A stretch of 64,000 nucleotides of DNA from contig JAHQRK010000001.1 of the NCBI GenBank assembly GCA_019828595.1, positions 558,001-622,000 of the forward strand, read 5' to 3'. Below the pieces are notes generated by a model that had not been told where the DNA came from, did not search any database, and saw nothing but the letters and a program-made list of their open reading frames with translations. Source of the stretch: Aphanomyces cochlioides (Eukaryota; Oomycota; Saprolegniomycetes; Saprolegniales; Verrucalvaceae). Shown piece after piece: positions 19,769 through 32,650 of the stretch (positions are counted from its first letter, which is position 1; the number at the start of each line of letters is the position of its first letter). The translations under genes and the position numbers were made by a program.

Positions 19769-20360
19769 AGCAGCTTCAAATCGGATGATGGTGGGGAGTC
19801 TCGCAATACGTGTCTGCCCACGCATGTCGTCCGATGCTGCAGTGTTGCGAACAAAGGGACACCCAAACAAGAGCTACGATTATCTACATTAACCGTGTAA
19901 TTTTAGTTGCTGCTCTTTATTCACCGTCATCAAAGACAGCATGGCATCCCAACCGTTTCACTTGTCATGTCCTTTCCCCTACCTTCTTACAACACTCCAC
20001 TCCGCGACACATTTCTGACCACTACGAGCCACGGATATCGTGCAGCATTGGGCTTATTCATTCCAGTTGGAAGTGCGGCTACGTCAGTCCAATTTGTCTC
20101 TAGATTTCGAGGAGACTTCGTTCAGCCTTGTGAAAACATCAGTTGTAGACAGGCATTCAATTATCAAGCTTCCATTCTGCAGTAATTGTTGCCATAGGAC
20201 AATAGTTGAATAGACAATTGCCCCTTGATACACGCAAGGAGAGCAAAGAACGGGATGGATCGTTCAGATGCACTCGGGTCATGGAGTTGAGCTTGGTCGA
20301 TTTGAAATTGTTGGATTCAATACCGGATATATTATACGGATACGACAGAGGATTTGAAAA
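19769..20360. other. intergenic region upstream of the EF-hand gene
   Basis: About 590 bp with no coding frame I trust. Near its right end (20321-20342) two CGGATA-type words occur just before the ATG at 20361, resembling the motif cluster at 19241-19370. Confidence 0.45.
20321..20342. promoter_or_regulatory. CCGGATA / CGGATA pair upstream of EF-hand gene
   Basis: TACCGGATAT at 20321-20330 and TACGGATA at 20335-20342, within 40 bp of the start codon at 20361. They resemble the TCCGGATA motif before uS14 and eIF2B delta. Function inferred only. Confidence 0.4.
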
Positions 20361-23096
20361 ATGCTCGACTTCGACAGCGAATATGCTCTTCTACGCGCAA
20401 CATCGGACAGGGCATGGGAGATTGAGAAGCGTCTGGGCATGAATAGTGCGGCATTTGTTGTAGGAGACGAAGGTCTGAATGATTGGAGGAGCAGCGAAAT
20501 ATCAAGGATTGTTGCCACGAGGATTGCCAGCGTCGCGACGTGGATGAAAGATCCAAAAGAGCGCGCCAAACGATTACAAGCGGCAGAAAATATCCGTCTT
20601 CAAGCAATAACAAGTGAGAAACAACAGACTTTGATGTCCTCAAGAATGCAAGCATTGGCTAAACCGAAAGAGAACCCAGTGCAGGTTTTGAGTGACTCGC
20701 CTCCAAAACGACCAACCAGACTGTCCATGGAGAAGGCTCCATCGACAAGTAAAACAATGCCAGTGAGAAAGGTAACAATGTCGATGACCTCTCAGTTTCA
20801 TTGCTTACTCAGACTTGGACGAAGACCTCTGCTACTCCTCCAGTTGAGATTGATCTGCCATGGGAAACGTCAGACGACAATCCACCACCAAAACACGATG
20901 CACACGAGAAACCAAAGAATCCGCCGAAACAAAGCAAATTAACAGAGAACAAAAAGCTCCAAGAGTCCAAGCGCGTCACCAATATCAAGCGCTCTCCCAC
21001 CACTCCGATGACGATTTCACCTGAGAAACAGTCAATTGCAAGTGCACAAGAGGGTATGCCAGAAACTCCCAGCAAGGTGATACCAGCTGCATCCATTGAA
21101 GAGATGACTCCAAAAGCAATTAAACAAATGCCAACAATTCCCATTGAAAACCATGCAAAAGTTACGTTTCAAATGCCTTCGACCCCACATGGCTCTGACA
21201 AGGAAGTACCATCTACCGCACAGCCTCTCCGACACGAAGTTCTTGTTCCCTCGTCAATTGGACCCCAGGTATCTCATTATTTTGCTCAAGCAGTCTAATT
21301 TGGTTTCGTAGTTCCTTTCAAGCTTTCGATCGATGCCATCAGCAACATTTGGTTTCTCAGACGACATAACACCATGGAGCATTCCATTTATGCGGCGACT
21401 TTTTCATGACCTCGATGTTGATCGAGATGGATTAATTACGAAACTGGAGCTCTCAGTAGCTTTGCATCGATTGCAAGTCTATGTACCACCAGCCCGTATA
21501 ACTAAATTTTTCAACCAAGCCGCCTCACTAAATCATTCTCAACTTCAATTGATCACATTTGGCCAATTTCTAGCGTTCATGACAGCAGCAAAAGAAAACG
21601 AGTACAAGCTCCCACCTCCACCTTCAAAAGTGCAGGCAGATTCCATGCCACCTCCTCATCGGCAGCCCTCTCTTGCCGTTGATGACGACGAGGTGTTTCA
21701 CCTTGATAAAATTCTACCAGATTTAATCACGAATCGCGTCATGGAGCAATTACAAGCAAAAGAACGAACTGCAAATGTGTCTGCGGAGGTACGGGAACTA
21801 CCTTGGAGTACGAACATTTATTTGAGTATGCATAGGATATCCGACAGATTGCGCATGAGCTGATCTTACAGCATGTTACTGCTGAAAATAAGAATGATGA
21901 TGGAAGTGGACTGAAAGGAATGGAGGCGCAATTGGCTGCACCCACGTCATCGCCTCCCGTCTCGTCAGTGTCAGCTGAAGATGAAATCTATACCTTGGTG
22001 AAAGCAAAGCTGCTGGAGCAAGTGGTGAATCAGTCTTCTTTTGTACGTGAAAAGTCTGATGTAGCAGAAGTCAGTGAACAGCATGAAGCCGAGCCAAAAT
22101 CAAGCCAGCTGCTTAATAAAGCTGACCCTGATCCTGCAAGTGATCCAGTATTACTTATTCCACAAGAGAGACGAGGAAGTACACCTCCGACTATGCCGAG
22201 AGAGGCTCCTACGATGGCAGAACAAGCGACTGATACAATGGATTTAAATCACGACGAGAAACTCATGACTACACCAACAATTCGAAATTTGGCCGAGTTA
22301 CCGGGCAAAACCCTCTTGGGTAAAGCCCTTCATTGCGAAAATCTGGGCGACCTCAATATTCGAGAGCATCCCCAGCCTCCAACAAAATTGCTCACTACTC
22401 TCAAGCGAATGCGTGCCCAGCGAGTTAAAACAACCTCATACCCCCGTTCCCCTTCTCCCCCACCACCTCCCCCATTATCACCAAGACAAAGTTCACACTC
22501 GCCACCATTTCAAACATCTTCCCAAAATACAGTTGCTGAATTGAAAGAGCCTCCTCCACCAGCACCACCATTGTCGCCAAAAGAAAGCCAAGTCATTTCA
22601 CCTGCCCGATTAAATTCTGAAAGTCACAAAGGCCGGTGGACTACAGGCACTACTCAAGTCCTTCAGGACACTCCCAAAATGTCAAGTTCAACGCCGTCAA
22701 CGCAGCCGTTGACTCAGCTCTACGTCATGAGTCCACCACCATCTTTACCAACACCATTTGTGCCGGTAGTTTCCCAAAGTATGTCGAGCTTCGACAGTCA
22801 TTCAATCAGGTGATATTTGCGCAACACAATCATGTTCACCTCATTTCTTGCCTAGCGATCCTCCAGACGATGATTTGTTATCTGAAGGCGAAGTGCTCAA
22901 CCCTGACTCCTTCAGCGATGGCGAAATTGAAGGTCCGTCGCGGCATCTCTTCTATCACCTGCATCGGGTTCAATTTCAGCAAAAGAAGGTCAACCACAGC
23001 ACCGCGAGTTCGATCGAAGACGGAGAGCTCAACACGTTGTTCATCAAGAGCAGCGTCCACTCTAGTACAGGGTCAATCGAATCTGGTGAATGCTAG
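20361..23096 (+). CDS. EF-hand and proline-rich protein, function unknown (five exons)
   Basis: Exons 20361-20771, 20813-21268, 21312-21788, 21836-22809, 22856-23096. The introns are 41, 43, 47 and 46 nt, all GT..AG with matching phases; product 852 residues. Exon 3 encodes one canonical EF-hand loop (DLDVDRDGLITKLEL: D-x-D-x-D-G-x-I-x3-E) in a helix-rich context, implying Ca2+ binding. The rest is low-complexity, charged and proline-rich, with PSPPPPPPLSP and PPPPAPPLSP runs (possible SH3/EVH1 or profilin ligands) and an acidic tail with repeated SxGE motifs (LSEGE, FSDGE, IEDGE, IESGE). No membrane segment. A cytoskeletal or flagellar scaffold is plausible but unsupported. Its stop is 38 bp from the convergent myosin stop. 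Confidence 0.8.
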
Positions 23097-23134
23097 AGAG
23101 ATGCAAAAATGTCAAAATGCATTATCCAAATCGT

Positions 23135-26100
23135 TTAGTATCCATAAGTTCGCTGGTACGAGTTGGTTTGGCCTGGCACAAATGGTGCGGGGGGTTGCGC
23201 CGCACCGGAAATCGTGTACGTTTCCGTGACGGCCAAGAGAGAATCATTGTACAATCCAATGGTCATCTCTAAATCTTCTTGGCATTGCATTGCTCGTGGA
23301 ATCAATTCCACATTGGCAAATGGATTATCCAAGTTGGCACTCATTTGCAAACGTGGTTGCAATTGCACGCAAACCTTGAGGAGCATTTGCACCTCTTGGT
23401 TGCGGCGCAAGTCGCCTTGCGCGTTTCGAATCGAGTTCATCAAGACATGGACAGCCTGTTCCGTCTGCGCCAACTCTTCTTCATCCAAAGGTGTGGGCAG
23501 TTCGGTCGGCAATCGCGCTTGTTCACGTGCAGCCAGGGCTTCAGCTCCTTCGACGTGCAAGTTGGTAGCGGAAGCACCGCCTTCAATGCCAGCCAACATG
23601 CCCAATTGTCGTTGGATTTGTTGCACTTGGCGTGACAAATTCAAGAAGCGATCAAGTTCTGGTACAGCCAACGTATCTGGGAGGCGTGCGCATATGTCAA
23701 TCACTTCGTTCATGTACTTCTCCAAGCCAGCCTTGCGTTCTTCGACAATTTCGTTGGAGTTACCAGTTCGACCAGCAAAGACACCAGCCAGTCGATGCTT
23801 GCGTGGAAAAGCTGGAAGTGTGGCCATGTTCGGAGGAATCTTGTGCTTCAGGTCCTTGTGCAATTTCTCAAAGACGGAGAAGCGATGCGAAATAAGCCAA
23901 TACGTCGGTGCAGATGCTTCCTTGGCTTGCCAACCGCAACGGAGCACATACACCGTGTACTCAGCGTAGTTTTCGTCTTGGAGCATTTGAGTACCATGCA
24001 TGCCGCATTGGAAAAAGCCGCCGTGAATTGAAACACGCGTTCCGTCCATGGTAAAAGTGCCAGGAGGAGTGCTCAAAGCCAAAGTAGACATCGAACGAGC
24101 GCGAGCTCCATAGTAGCGGTGATCCATGCCAGAGCTGCGGTCAGAGCCGGCCGTGAGCATTGAGCCACATTCCGTACAATTGTTGCCGTTGGCAGTGTTG
24201 TTGCTCACACCACAAGCGGGGCAACGGATTTGAATACCGTAAATCTGAGTGTTGTAGAGACGGTTGAGCGATTCTTGTTCTTCTGGCGTCAATACTGGAC
24301 CAGCAGCAGGGGAATGTTGTTGGGCTTCCAAGAGGAAAGGAATGAGTTCTTCGTACTCGGATTGATCGATCGCGCCAGAGAGGAGCAATTCGTTGAGTTG
24401 CTTGAGTTGTTCCTTGTTTTCTTCGCTGATGTTGTCGGGGATTTCCACCACACTGACATTGCGGCCTTGCGATGTGTTCATGGCATTCACAGTCGCAAGA
24501 CCACCCAAAAGACCAGCCGAGAGTGCGGCAGCATCTAACAAAGCTTGTTCCTTGCGTTTTTGAGCTTCTTCGCGCTCGCGGATCATACGCATCTCCAAGT
24601 CATGAGCTTCTTGCATGGCCTTGCGTTCCGCAGCACGTTCTTGCTCGACTGCAGCAGCAGCTTCGGCCGCAGCCATTTCGGCCTCGCGGACAGCAGCTTC
24701 AGCAGCACGAGCCAGTGCAATGGCTTCCTCTTCGGCTCTCTTCGCCTCCTCTTCCATCTTGCGACGCTCTTCTTCAGCAACAGCACGCAATTGAGCTTCC
24801 TTGAGGGCTTCATCAGCAGCACGACGAGCTTCTTCGGCAGCGCGTTGGGCAGCTTCTTGAGCGCGTTTAGCTTCTTCAGCTTGACGACGACTTTCTTCAG
24901 CGCGAGCGTTGGCCGCGGCAATCATTTCGATCTTCTTGACCTTGAACATTTGACGGCCCTTGTAGCCACGGAAAATACTTTGGACCAACACGGCAGCGCT
25001 CTTTTGCTTGAGGAAGAGATGACGGACGGAGAATCCACGCCACCATTGTTGGATGCGGCGCACAGCGTCCTTGCGGTACTGAATACGGCGCAACATGTTC
25101 TTCCATTCCAATTGCGACAAAACCTTGGCCAAAGCCACACGCCAGCGGCGACGAGCAAGCCAGAGCTTCATACGACCAACGATGCGAGGGCCATCAGTAG
25201 CCCAGTTGAGCTTGAGCATGGCATCGAGCATGGAAATCTTGCCGGCCTTGAAGAACAACTTGGAAATACCAAGTTTGAAGGCATCGTCGGGAACTTGGAA
25301 GGCCCATAAAATGGCAGTAATGAGAGTAGCATCGCTCTGTTGGGCAAAAAGACGCTGAGCATCCGGAGGCATGTACTTCTTGTAGGCACCAACCAATTCG
25401 CTGTAAGCCACACGAGTTGGAAGACCGACTTTGAGCACTTGTGCTGTCTGCATAATACCTTGGCATCGAAGCTGACCAACGACGTAGCGAGGGTCGAAGA
25501 GGCCGACTTTCATTAGCGCATTGGGTTTTATGCATCGGATAAAGTTGCATCGTGTCGCGTCAAGTGTATCGACCAACTCTTGCATTTGCTTGGTAAATTT
25601 AGCAGCGACAGACTTGAGGACCTTCTTCTTGCCAGGGGCAGCTTTGGATTCCTTCGCTTCTTCTTCAAACAAGTCACGGACGACGGGGAAAGTTGAACTG
25701 AGGAAAAGATCCGCCATATCCTTTGGAATGGTGTCGTTGTTCTTATCTATGAACGCGCCGATCGTGTAACTTACACAGCCGGCAAAATGGCGCACGATAA
25801 ACATTTCTTGCATGTCTTTGGGATGCGGGCGCGGGAAGAATGGGTTCTTGTCGTGCGTGCGGTGCAAGAGCGCAAGGAATTTCGCATCGCTTGGCTTTGG
25901 GTTGGCCGCTTCGTTGTCGAGCAAAGTCAAAATACCATTTGGCTTGGACGCAATGAGTTCGACACATTCACGATTGTCGGGCCAGTCGATACGGCCGACC
26001 GAAATACCTTCACGCTTGTACAATTCCATTTCAGCGATAAAGACTTGGTTGTTGAACGTGCGTTGGAGCACTTCGTTCGTGTAGTTGATCAACAATTGCT

Positions 26101-27627
26101 CAAAATCGTTGCGCTGGAACGATTCGAAGCCAAAGATATCCAAGACACCAATGTATGGAAGAGGTTGAGGATCTTGGCCGAGAGAAACGTTCACTTGCGA
26201 GATAATCCAATCAAACAAACGGCCATAGATCGACTTCGCAATAGCATCGCGTGCGTAGACTGCATTTTGAGCATTGCGTCGGACAACAAAAAGTTCTCCA
26301 CGGGTGACAATTTCACGCTCGGTGATAACTTTGAGCAAAGCCTTTCCGTCCAATCCAAGTAGTTTGGAGGCCATAGCAAGCGCATCAAGGGCGTTAGCTT
26401 TTTGAACAATGGCCGCTTCACCTTCAGCAGTGTCCTCTTCGTCGAAATCAATGTTACCCATGTGCAAAAGACCAGCCACAATGGAAAAAATCGTGTGCTG
26501 CTTGTCGTTGTCCATGCCCACGCACGACAAACCGTGCACGACGGCGTTGTAGTTAGCCTTGTCGTCCGTGTCTTCGGCCTTGTAGCAATTACTTTGGTTG
26601 AGGTAATGGTAATGCTCTGGTTTGGTTAATTTAAATTCTGAGAGCGATGTCACCGATCCACCAGCGAGCAATTGGTAAAAGATGTGAAAATTTCGCTCCC
26701 CGTCCACCTAGAATCAAGGATTAAACTGAGAAGTATGTGAGAAAAATATACCTGGTAGACAAGACGCGATTTTTCAAGCAAATAGGTCTCGACAAAGGCA
26801 CCGGCAAGCTTGAAGACGCCATCTGATGTGAATTGCAGCTTCATAAATTTACCAAAACGTGACGAGTTGTGGTTACGCAGCGTCTTGGCATTACCAAAAG
26901 CTTCCAAAATGGGATTTTGCTCAATCAAACGATTATCCAACGAGTTGGAGTTCTCGTGGCGAGCGGCCGCAAATTCGTCAACTTGGGCAGGCGTCGCCTT
27001 TTTGCCAAAGACACCACGTGTGGTCAAATGCTTCAACACAATCTTGGACGATTCTGTTTTACCGGCACCAGACTAGACAAACAAGAACATTTACCTTAAG
27101 AATCAATGGGGAGAATTTACCTCACCAGAAATGACAACCGATTGATTTGTGGGCATTTCGCGCGTCGAGTTGTACACCATTTGCTGGTAGGCCATTTCAG
27201 CCACGGCGTAGGGATGCGGGGGACAATTTGAGTTGTTCACAATTTCACTGATGCGTGGGTCTTTCAACGGACGGAGCGGGTTGACTGCAATGAGCACGTT
27301 TGCCATAAATGTATACGGCCGTTGTCCGTCCAATTTGGATCGTTCCGACAAGTTGTGCAAGACACCAGGCTCGTGGATAAAATACAAAGCCGTCATATCA
27401 TCCGTAACGCGGGGATTCTGCGGCAACGCGAGACCTCGATCCACTTGCGCCACTTTGTTGTGCGAGTTACGCACCGTGACTTTGAGGCCGCCAATCGCCA
27501 TGACAGTGGCCAACTCCCATACCTGATCATTCCCTGGGACCCAAATGGAATCTCCCACGGCAATCGGCATGTTTTCCGTGTCTTCTACCTTGGATTTCTG
27601 CTTGCTGATGACGCCTGGCGTGGTCAT
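23135..27627 (-). CDS. unconventional myosin with IQ, coiled-coil, zinc-ribbon and PX tail (three exons)
   Basis: Exons 27627-27121, 27072-26752, 26707-23135 with introns of 48 and 44 nt; 1466 residues. The frame extends to 27651 only with TTG, so ATG 27627 is used. SH3-like N-terminus, then a motor with P-loop GESGAGKT split by intron 1 (around residue 170), switch I (HNSSRFGKF) and switch II (DIFGFESF). IQ-like motifs follow (IQQWWRGFSVR, VQSIFRGYKGR), then an Ala/Glu/Arg-rich coiled coil. Next come a four-cysteine zinc ribbon (CPACG…CTECGS), a PX-like domain (…ISHRFSVFEKLHKDLKHK…LPAFPRKH…) and a C-terminal helical segment resembling a GAT module. It is an actin-based motor; PX implies phosphoinositide-membrane cargo. 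Oomycete-specific class assignment needs a tree. Confidence 0.9.
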
Positions 27628-27883
27628 CTTGCGGCTTCCCCAAGTAGTCAAATTCTGAGGAAGGGGCTGGAATATCCCTCTATTTTATTTTCATGTTACT
27701 GAACGCAAACCCCATGCATTTTTTTAAATTCATTTTTTTGACCCGATCTTGTACTATGACCATCATTCCGAGCTGGACGTTCTCGCAGAACGGCGACGAG
27801 CTTTAGGATATGACGCTTGAAATCTAACCTCAATATACTATGGAATTCTTCAAGGACAGACCAACTCGCCCTATCAAGACGAC

Positions 27884-28306
27884 ATGCCCAAGATCGTCTT
27901 GACAGCGCAAGTTTGGTTCGACAATGAGATCCCAATCAAGCCACTCTACGCGTTAAATCCATGAGAAGAAGATTGGGTTTGTGTCCAACGCCAATGGAGT
28001 TCGTTAGAGATCACGGCAATCCGTCCAGACGCTGCTACAAACTTGCTACAAACACATGGTTGTGTTCACGTCCGTTGTCGCGGAAACAACGTCGGCGAAA
28101 AATTCCACGAAACTCTTCCACCCACATCGCGATACAACGATCTCACGCAGCGCTATTCTTAGCTCGTCGACTTGCAAACGCGCCGCCTGGAACAACTAAC
28201 GGGGGATGAGATGATGTGGCTGCGCAACGTTGAGGAAATGTTGAACCGTGTGCAACTCGCTCGAATCCCCCGTGGCGAGACAGCTCTATACAAATTCCAA
28301 TACTGA
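27884..28306 (+). pseudogene. decayed protein-coding stretch with two in-frame stops
   Basis: One frame reads MPKIVLTAQVWFDNEIPIKP…, a TGA at 27962-27964, 65 sense codons (EEDWVCVQRQWSSLEIT… to RYNDLTQRYS), a TAG at 28160-28162, then 47 codons ending …IPRGETALYKFQY and TGA at 28304-28306. Composition looks protein-like across both stops, which points to a relic or to sequence errors. I do not recognise the family. It lies between divergent myosin and SEC31 genes. Confidence 0.4.
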
Positions 28307-28370
28307 ATCTACCCTCCTCGTTTTGACATCGTTACAACGTTGGTACTTGGTCTCGATTGTAACGAGTTTT

Positions 28371-28401
28371 ATTGGTTAAAAATAAATATATTTTATCCAA
28401 T
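28371..28401. promoter_or_regulatory. ATTGGTTAA / TTATCCAAT inverted pair upstream of SEC31
   Basis: ATTGGTTAA at 28371-28379 and TTATCCAAT at 28393-28401 form an imperfect inverted repeat about 240 bp before the SEC31 ATG. A further ATTGGTTAAA occurs near 28498. The words match those upstream of the hydroxylase, Iml1/rhomboid and amidohydrolase genes. CCAAT-box-like function is inferred. Confidence 0.45.
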
Positions 28402-28636
28402 AAAAATGCATAACAAATATTGCAATATGATTAGATGAAATAATTTATAAATATAGCCAATGAAATGACAGATCGCAGATTGACGAAGCAAATTTAGATT
28501 GGTTAAATATGAGCCAACCAGATTGAAGCTGTTCAAACTCTGCGGCTGGCAGTCAGTTATAAAGTTCGAATAATTTAAGCTTGAAGTTTGTATAGTTGGG
28601 TGTGTTTCCCATGTTTAGGTGTTCATTTTAGAAGGC

Positions 28637-31600
28637 ATGTCGTTGCTCAAGGAAGTGAATGCGTCGGCGACCGTCGCGTGGAGTCCGATCAAGTCTAGGA
28701 GCAACCTTCTCGCGTTGGGATCGAAGGATGGTGTCGGTGTTGGATTTGACAACTACGGAGGCGAATTGCAGCTCGTGTCGATGGATTTTGCCGACGTGAA
28801 TCCAACCCCAACGCAACTTGGAAGTATCAAGACGTCGTCGCGCTTTCTATCGCTCTCGTGGGCTGATGTATTGCGTCATCATAGCACGATGGAATTGGGT
28901 GTCTTGGCTGGTGGTATGGCAGATGGTACAGTCAATATCTGGGATCCGAGCAAGATTGCAGCAAGCGCGCCTGCTGAAGTTGGCAAAGTCTCCCGTCACA
29001 AAGGCCCTGTCAACGCCTTGCAATTCAACCCACATGCAGATATGTCCCATCTCCTTGCATCAGGTGGCGGGTACGTCGCGCTCCCCAACAAACTGTCGGT
29101 GATCTATTATCGTGTAGAGATGGTGAAGTTTATGTCATGTCGCTGGAGAAATTGAACGCGCCTCAAGTGTACACACCTGGAGGGCCCAACTTCACTGCCA
29201 CTCCTGGCAATGAAATCACATGGTAAAGACTTTCTCTTCAGCAATGAACTCATGCAACTGATAGCTTGGCGTGGAATACGCAAGTGCCGCATATCCTTGC
29301 CAGTGGGTCGCAAAGTGGCTCGACTGTTGTTTGGGATATGAAATCCAAGAAGCCGTGGTGCGAACTCAAAGATATGTCTCGTGCTCCAGTCTCATGCGTC
29401 GCATGGAACCCGAACGAAGGGCTGCACATTATTACAGCATCTAGCGACGACCAACGCCCAGTACTACGCTTGTGGGATTTGCGCAGCTCGACCTCGACTC
29501 CATTGGCAGAGCTTCAAGGACACACGGCTGGTATTCTGTCGGTGTCTTGGTGCCCCAACGATGCTGGTACATATCGAATGCGCAACGTTGTCATTGACAT
29601 TCGCTTTAGGCTTGGTTTTGTCGAGTGCCAAGGACAACCGCACATTCTTGTGGGATTTGTTCACCGGTCAGCCATTCTTTGAACTCCCTTCCAACTTGTC
29701 CAACCAAGCGCCAGTGGGTTCTGGCGCTTTCTTCTCCGGTGCAAGCAACGGCCAGCGTCGTTTCAATGTGCAATGGTCGCCTAAGATCCCTGCTGTGGCT
29801 TCTGCATCCACTTTCGACGGCAAAGTCCAAGTGTGGGGATTGACTGGAAACGGAACTGGCGCGACGCGTGCACCAAAGTGGCTCGCTCGCCCTGTGAGTG
29901 CTACATTCGGCTTTGGTGGGAAGCTCGTAGTGACCAACTCGCGACCAACAGGACAACCACACCAGCGAGAATACCGACCAGTGCATATCCACAAGATTAC
30001 CAGCGATCCAAGCATTATTGCCGCGGCTGATTTGCTAGAACACGCGCTTTCTCAGCGTGATTTCCAAGGCCACTGTGACAAGAAGGTGGCTGCGGCTACG
30101 AAGCCCCAAGAAAAAGCCACATGGAGTTTCATGAAGATCCTCTTCGACCGGGCCTCTGCGCGCACGCAATTGTTGCTCCACTTGGGCTACGACAGCGAAA
30201 AGATCAAAGCTGATGCACAAACTTATTTGGGTAAAGAGGAACCCGTTCAAACAACGCCAATCGCGCCGGTAAGAAGCTAGCATACTGTGCTAGATAGCTC
30301 ATGTTCGAGTAGCAACCTGTGTCTGGAAACGCTGAGGACGTATTTGGCGCGGCTCCTGCTGCTGTTCCTGAGCCCCCCGCTCTTAAGACGACAGTACCAA
30401 AAGATACCAGCAAGCGCATTGAAGGCGGTGCAGTGCCGATTTTCACTGAAGCATCGGAAGATATCATCAAACGATCGCTCTTGGTTGGTGATTTCGAGGC
30501 TGCAGTGGAAGTCTGCCTTCAGAACCATCAGTTGGCGGACGCTTTGTTGCTTGCATGCCAAGGTGGCGAAGAATTGTGGAACAAGACACAAGAAGCATGT
30601 CTTGCTGCGGGCAAACACCGCCCTTTCATGAAGATCGTCAAGGCCATGATGAAGCGAGATCTTGCTTCTCTCGTCGAAGAGGTGCTGTTGACCTTATGTT
30701 GTGTAAATTCTCATCGTCCCATAGTCGGATGTGAAGCTTTGGACTGAAACATTGGCTATCCTCACGACCTACGCGACTGGAGATGAATTTGGCATCTTGG
30801 TTGATCAGCTCGCTGCGAAATTGGAAGCTTATGGCGACGTGGCCTCTGCCACTTTGTGCTACATGTGCTCCTTTAATGTCGACAAGACTGTCACTGCTTG
30901 GGTCAAGGAATCGGCGATTGAATCCAAGACGCGAGACCCTGTGCTTGTCTTGCAAGACTTGATTGAAAAGATTTCCATCTTCGCCCAAGCATCAGACAAC
31001 CCAGACCAAGAGTTGAGCCCTGAAGTTGCTAGCCAATTTGCAACCTATGCCTCCTTGGTACTCTGCCATTGCGATGATATTTTATGCTAAATTGTGTGCG
31101 TAGATGGCTGGCCAGGGTCGTTTGGACATTGCCTCTCGCTACGCCAAGTATGCCGATGTGAGCTGCGCCATCATTCGAGACCGTGTCTATCACGCCGCAC
31201 CGAACCCACAAGTCCGCCCCCCTCCTTCTCCATTTGTCGACTCAGCTCCCGCCGTGGCTGTTACTGCTCAAGCCAATGCTCGTGGCCAATACAACGCCCC
31301 AGCTGCCACAGGCTACAACAATGCTGCACAAGGATACAACAACTCTTCATACGGAGCTCCTAAGTCCACTGGAGGATACCAACAATACAACACCCCCAAT
31401 TATGGTCAGCCACAAGCGACGTCCTATCCCACACCTGCAACGCCAGCCTATCCACAAGCCAACCAGGGCTATGCGTCTGCCTACGGTAGCACGCCAACCC
31501 CTCCTGCCCCAGCTGCCTACAACACCCCCGCTGCTCCCACTCCCGCAGCCACGGGATACGGTGTGCCTCCTGCCGCTGTTCTTTCTGCTTATAGCGCTCC

Positions 31601-32650
31601 CACTCCAACCCCTGGTTACGGCGCAGCCAGCACACCAGCCGCTAGCTACGGGGCAGCTAGTACTCCTGCTGGCTATGGTGCCACCCCTGGATACGGTGCC
31701 CCCCCTGCTGCTCCTGCTACCCCTAGCTATGGAGCCCCTCCAGCTGCTCCTGGCTATGGCGCAGCTACACCAACCCCAGGCTATGGTGCTACACCAGCTG
31801 CAGCTCCTGGTGCCTACCGTCCCCCAGCGGCCGCGGCGGCGCCAGGCTTTGCAGCATCTGGACCACCATCCAACAAGGGATTCCCAGCCCCTCAAGCTCC
31901 TGCTGTACCCACTCCAGGATTTGTTCCACCAGCTCAAGGATTTGGTGTTCCTGCTGCAACCCCCGCTGCAGTACCTGGTGTGGGATTTGCGAACCCTCAA
32001 GTTCCTATTCCGGCACCTCCAGCTGCTGGCTTCCCTGGAGCCGTTCCGACTGCGACAGCAGCTCTGCCAAACCCATCATCTCGAATTTCGACGATTCCTG
32101 TGGATATTTCCAAAGGAAAAGCCGACGGCTTCGTCAGCAGTGTCGGCAACAAGGACTTGATTCGCAAGTACGGCAACTCTACAACCGCCATTTTGTCTCC
32201 AACAGAAACTGAAAAAGCTGCTGGCTTTCACAATACCCCAGCCGCTCCTGCTGCTCCACTCGGCGCGACGGACAATGTGTCTGCTGAAGACATGGCCATC
32301 GTAAGAGGATTCAACGAATTGATTGCAGTGTTAGAAGCCTCCAACTTGTCTCCGGTATGAGTTTGCTCGCCAAGTGCTCCAAATATTGATCTGTTGTTTA
32401 GATTGAAGCCAAGCAAATCCCTGATATCCAAAAGAGCAAAGATTTGATGTTCACCAAGCTAAACGTTGGCGAGCTGTCACCCAATGTCGTGAAGAACTTG
32501 CACGAGTTGGTCCAAGCGTTTGCACGAAAAGACTTCCGCGCTGCCGGCCAAATTCACACGTCACTCACAACGACTGATTGGGCTCAACACAAAGACTGGC
32601 TGCGTGGCTTGAAAACGCTCATCAATCTTGGTGTCAAGCGTTTTAGATAA
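28637..32650 (+). CDS. SEC31: SEC31, COPII outer-coat subunit (eight exons)
   Basis: Exons 28637-29070, 29118-29222, 29265-29566, 29610-30268, 30313-30681, 30725-31057, 31104-32354, 32402-32650. Introns are 42-47 nt and every junction keeps phase; 1233 residues. The N-terminal ~370 residues are WD repeats (NIWDPSK, VVWDMKS, LRLWDLRS, TFLWDLF, VQVWGL). An alpha-solenoid follows (ALSQRDF…, LVGDFEAAVEVCLQNHQLADALLLACQGGEEL), typical of Sec31. Residues ~775-1060 are Pro/Ala/Gly/Tyr-rich with GYGA and YGAP repeats, the disordered region that contacts Sec23. The C-terminus (KLNVGELSPNVVKNLHELVQAF…) is the Sec31/SRA1-like helical domain. Role: ER-exit vesicle budding with Sec13. The start ATG 28637 fits MSLLKEVNASATVAWSP. 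Confidence 0.93.

Larger units (their letters stand above)
27628..28636. other. intergenic region between myosin and SEC31 (divergent), contains a coding relic
   Basis: About 1 kb. The middle (27884-28306) holds a decayed open frame listed separately. The right part (28340-28600) is AT-rich with several ATTGG/CCAAT words and is the likely SEC31 promoter. Nothing else recognised. Confidence 0.45.

Noticed and set aside
31183..32160. Alternative sense and antisense frames (325 and 217 residues) over the proline-rich part of SEC31
   Set aside because: They are by-products of the Pro/Ala-rich repeats inside SEC31 exon 7.
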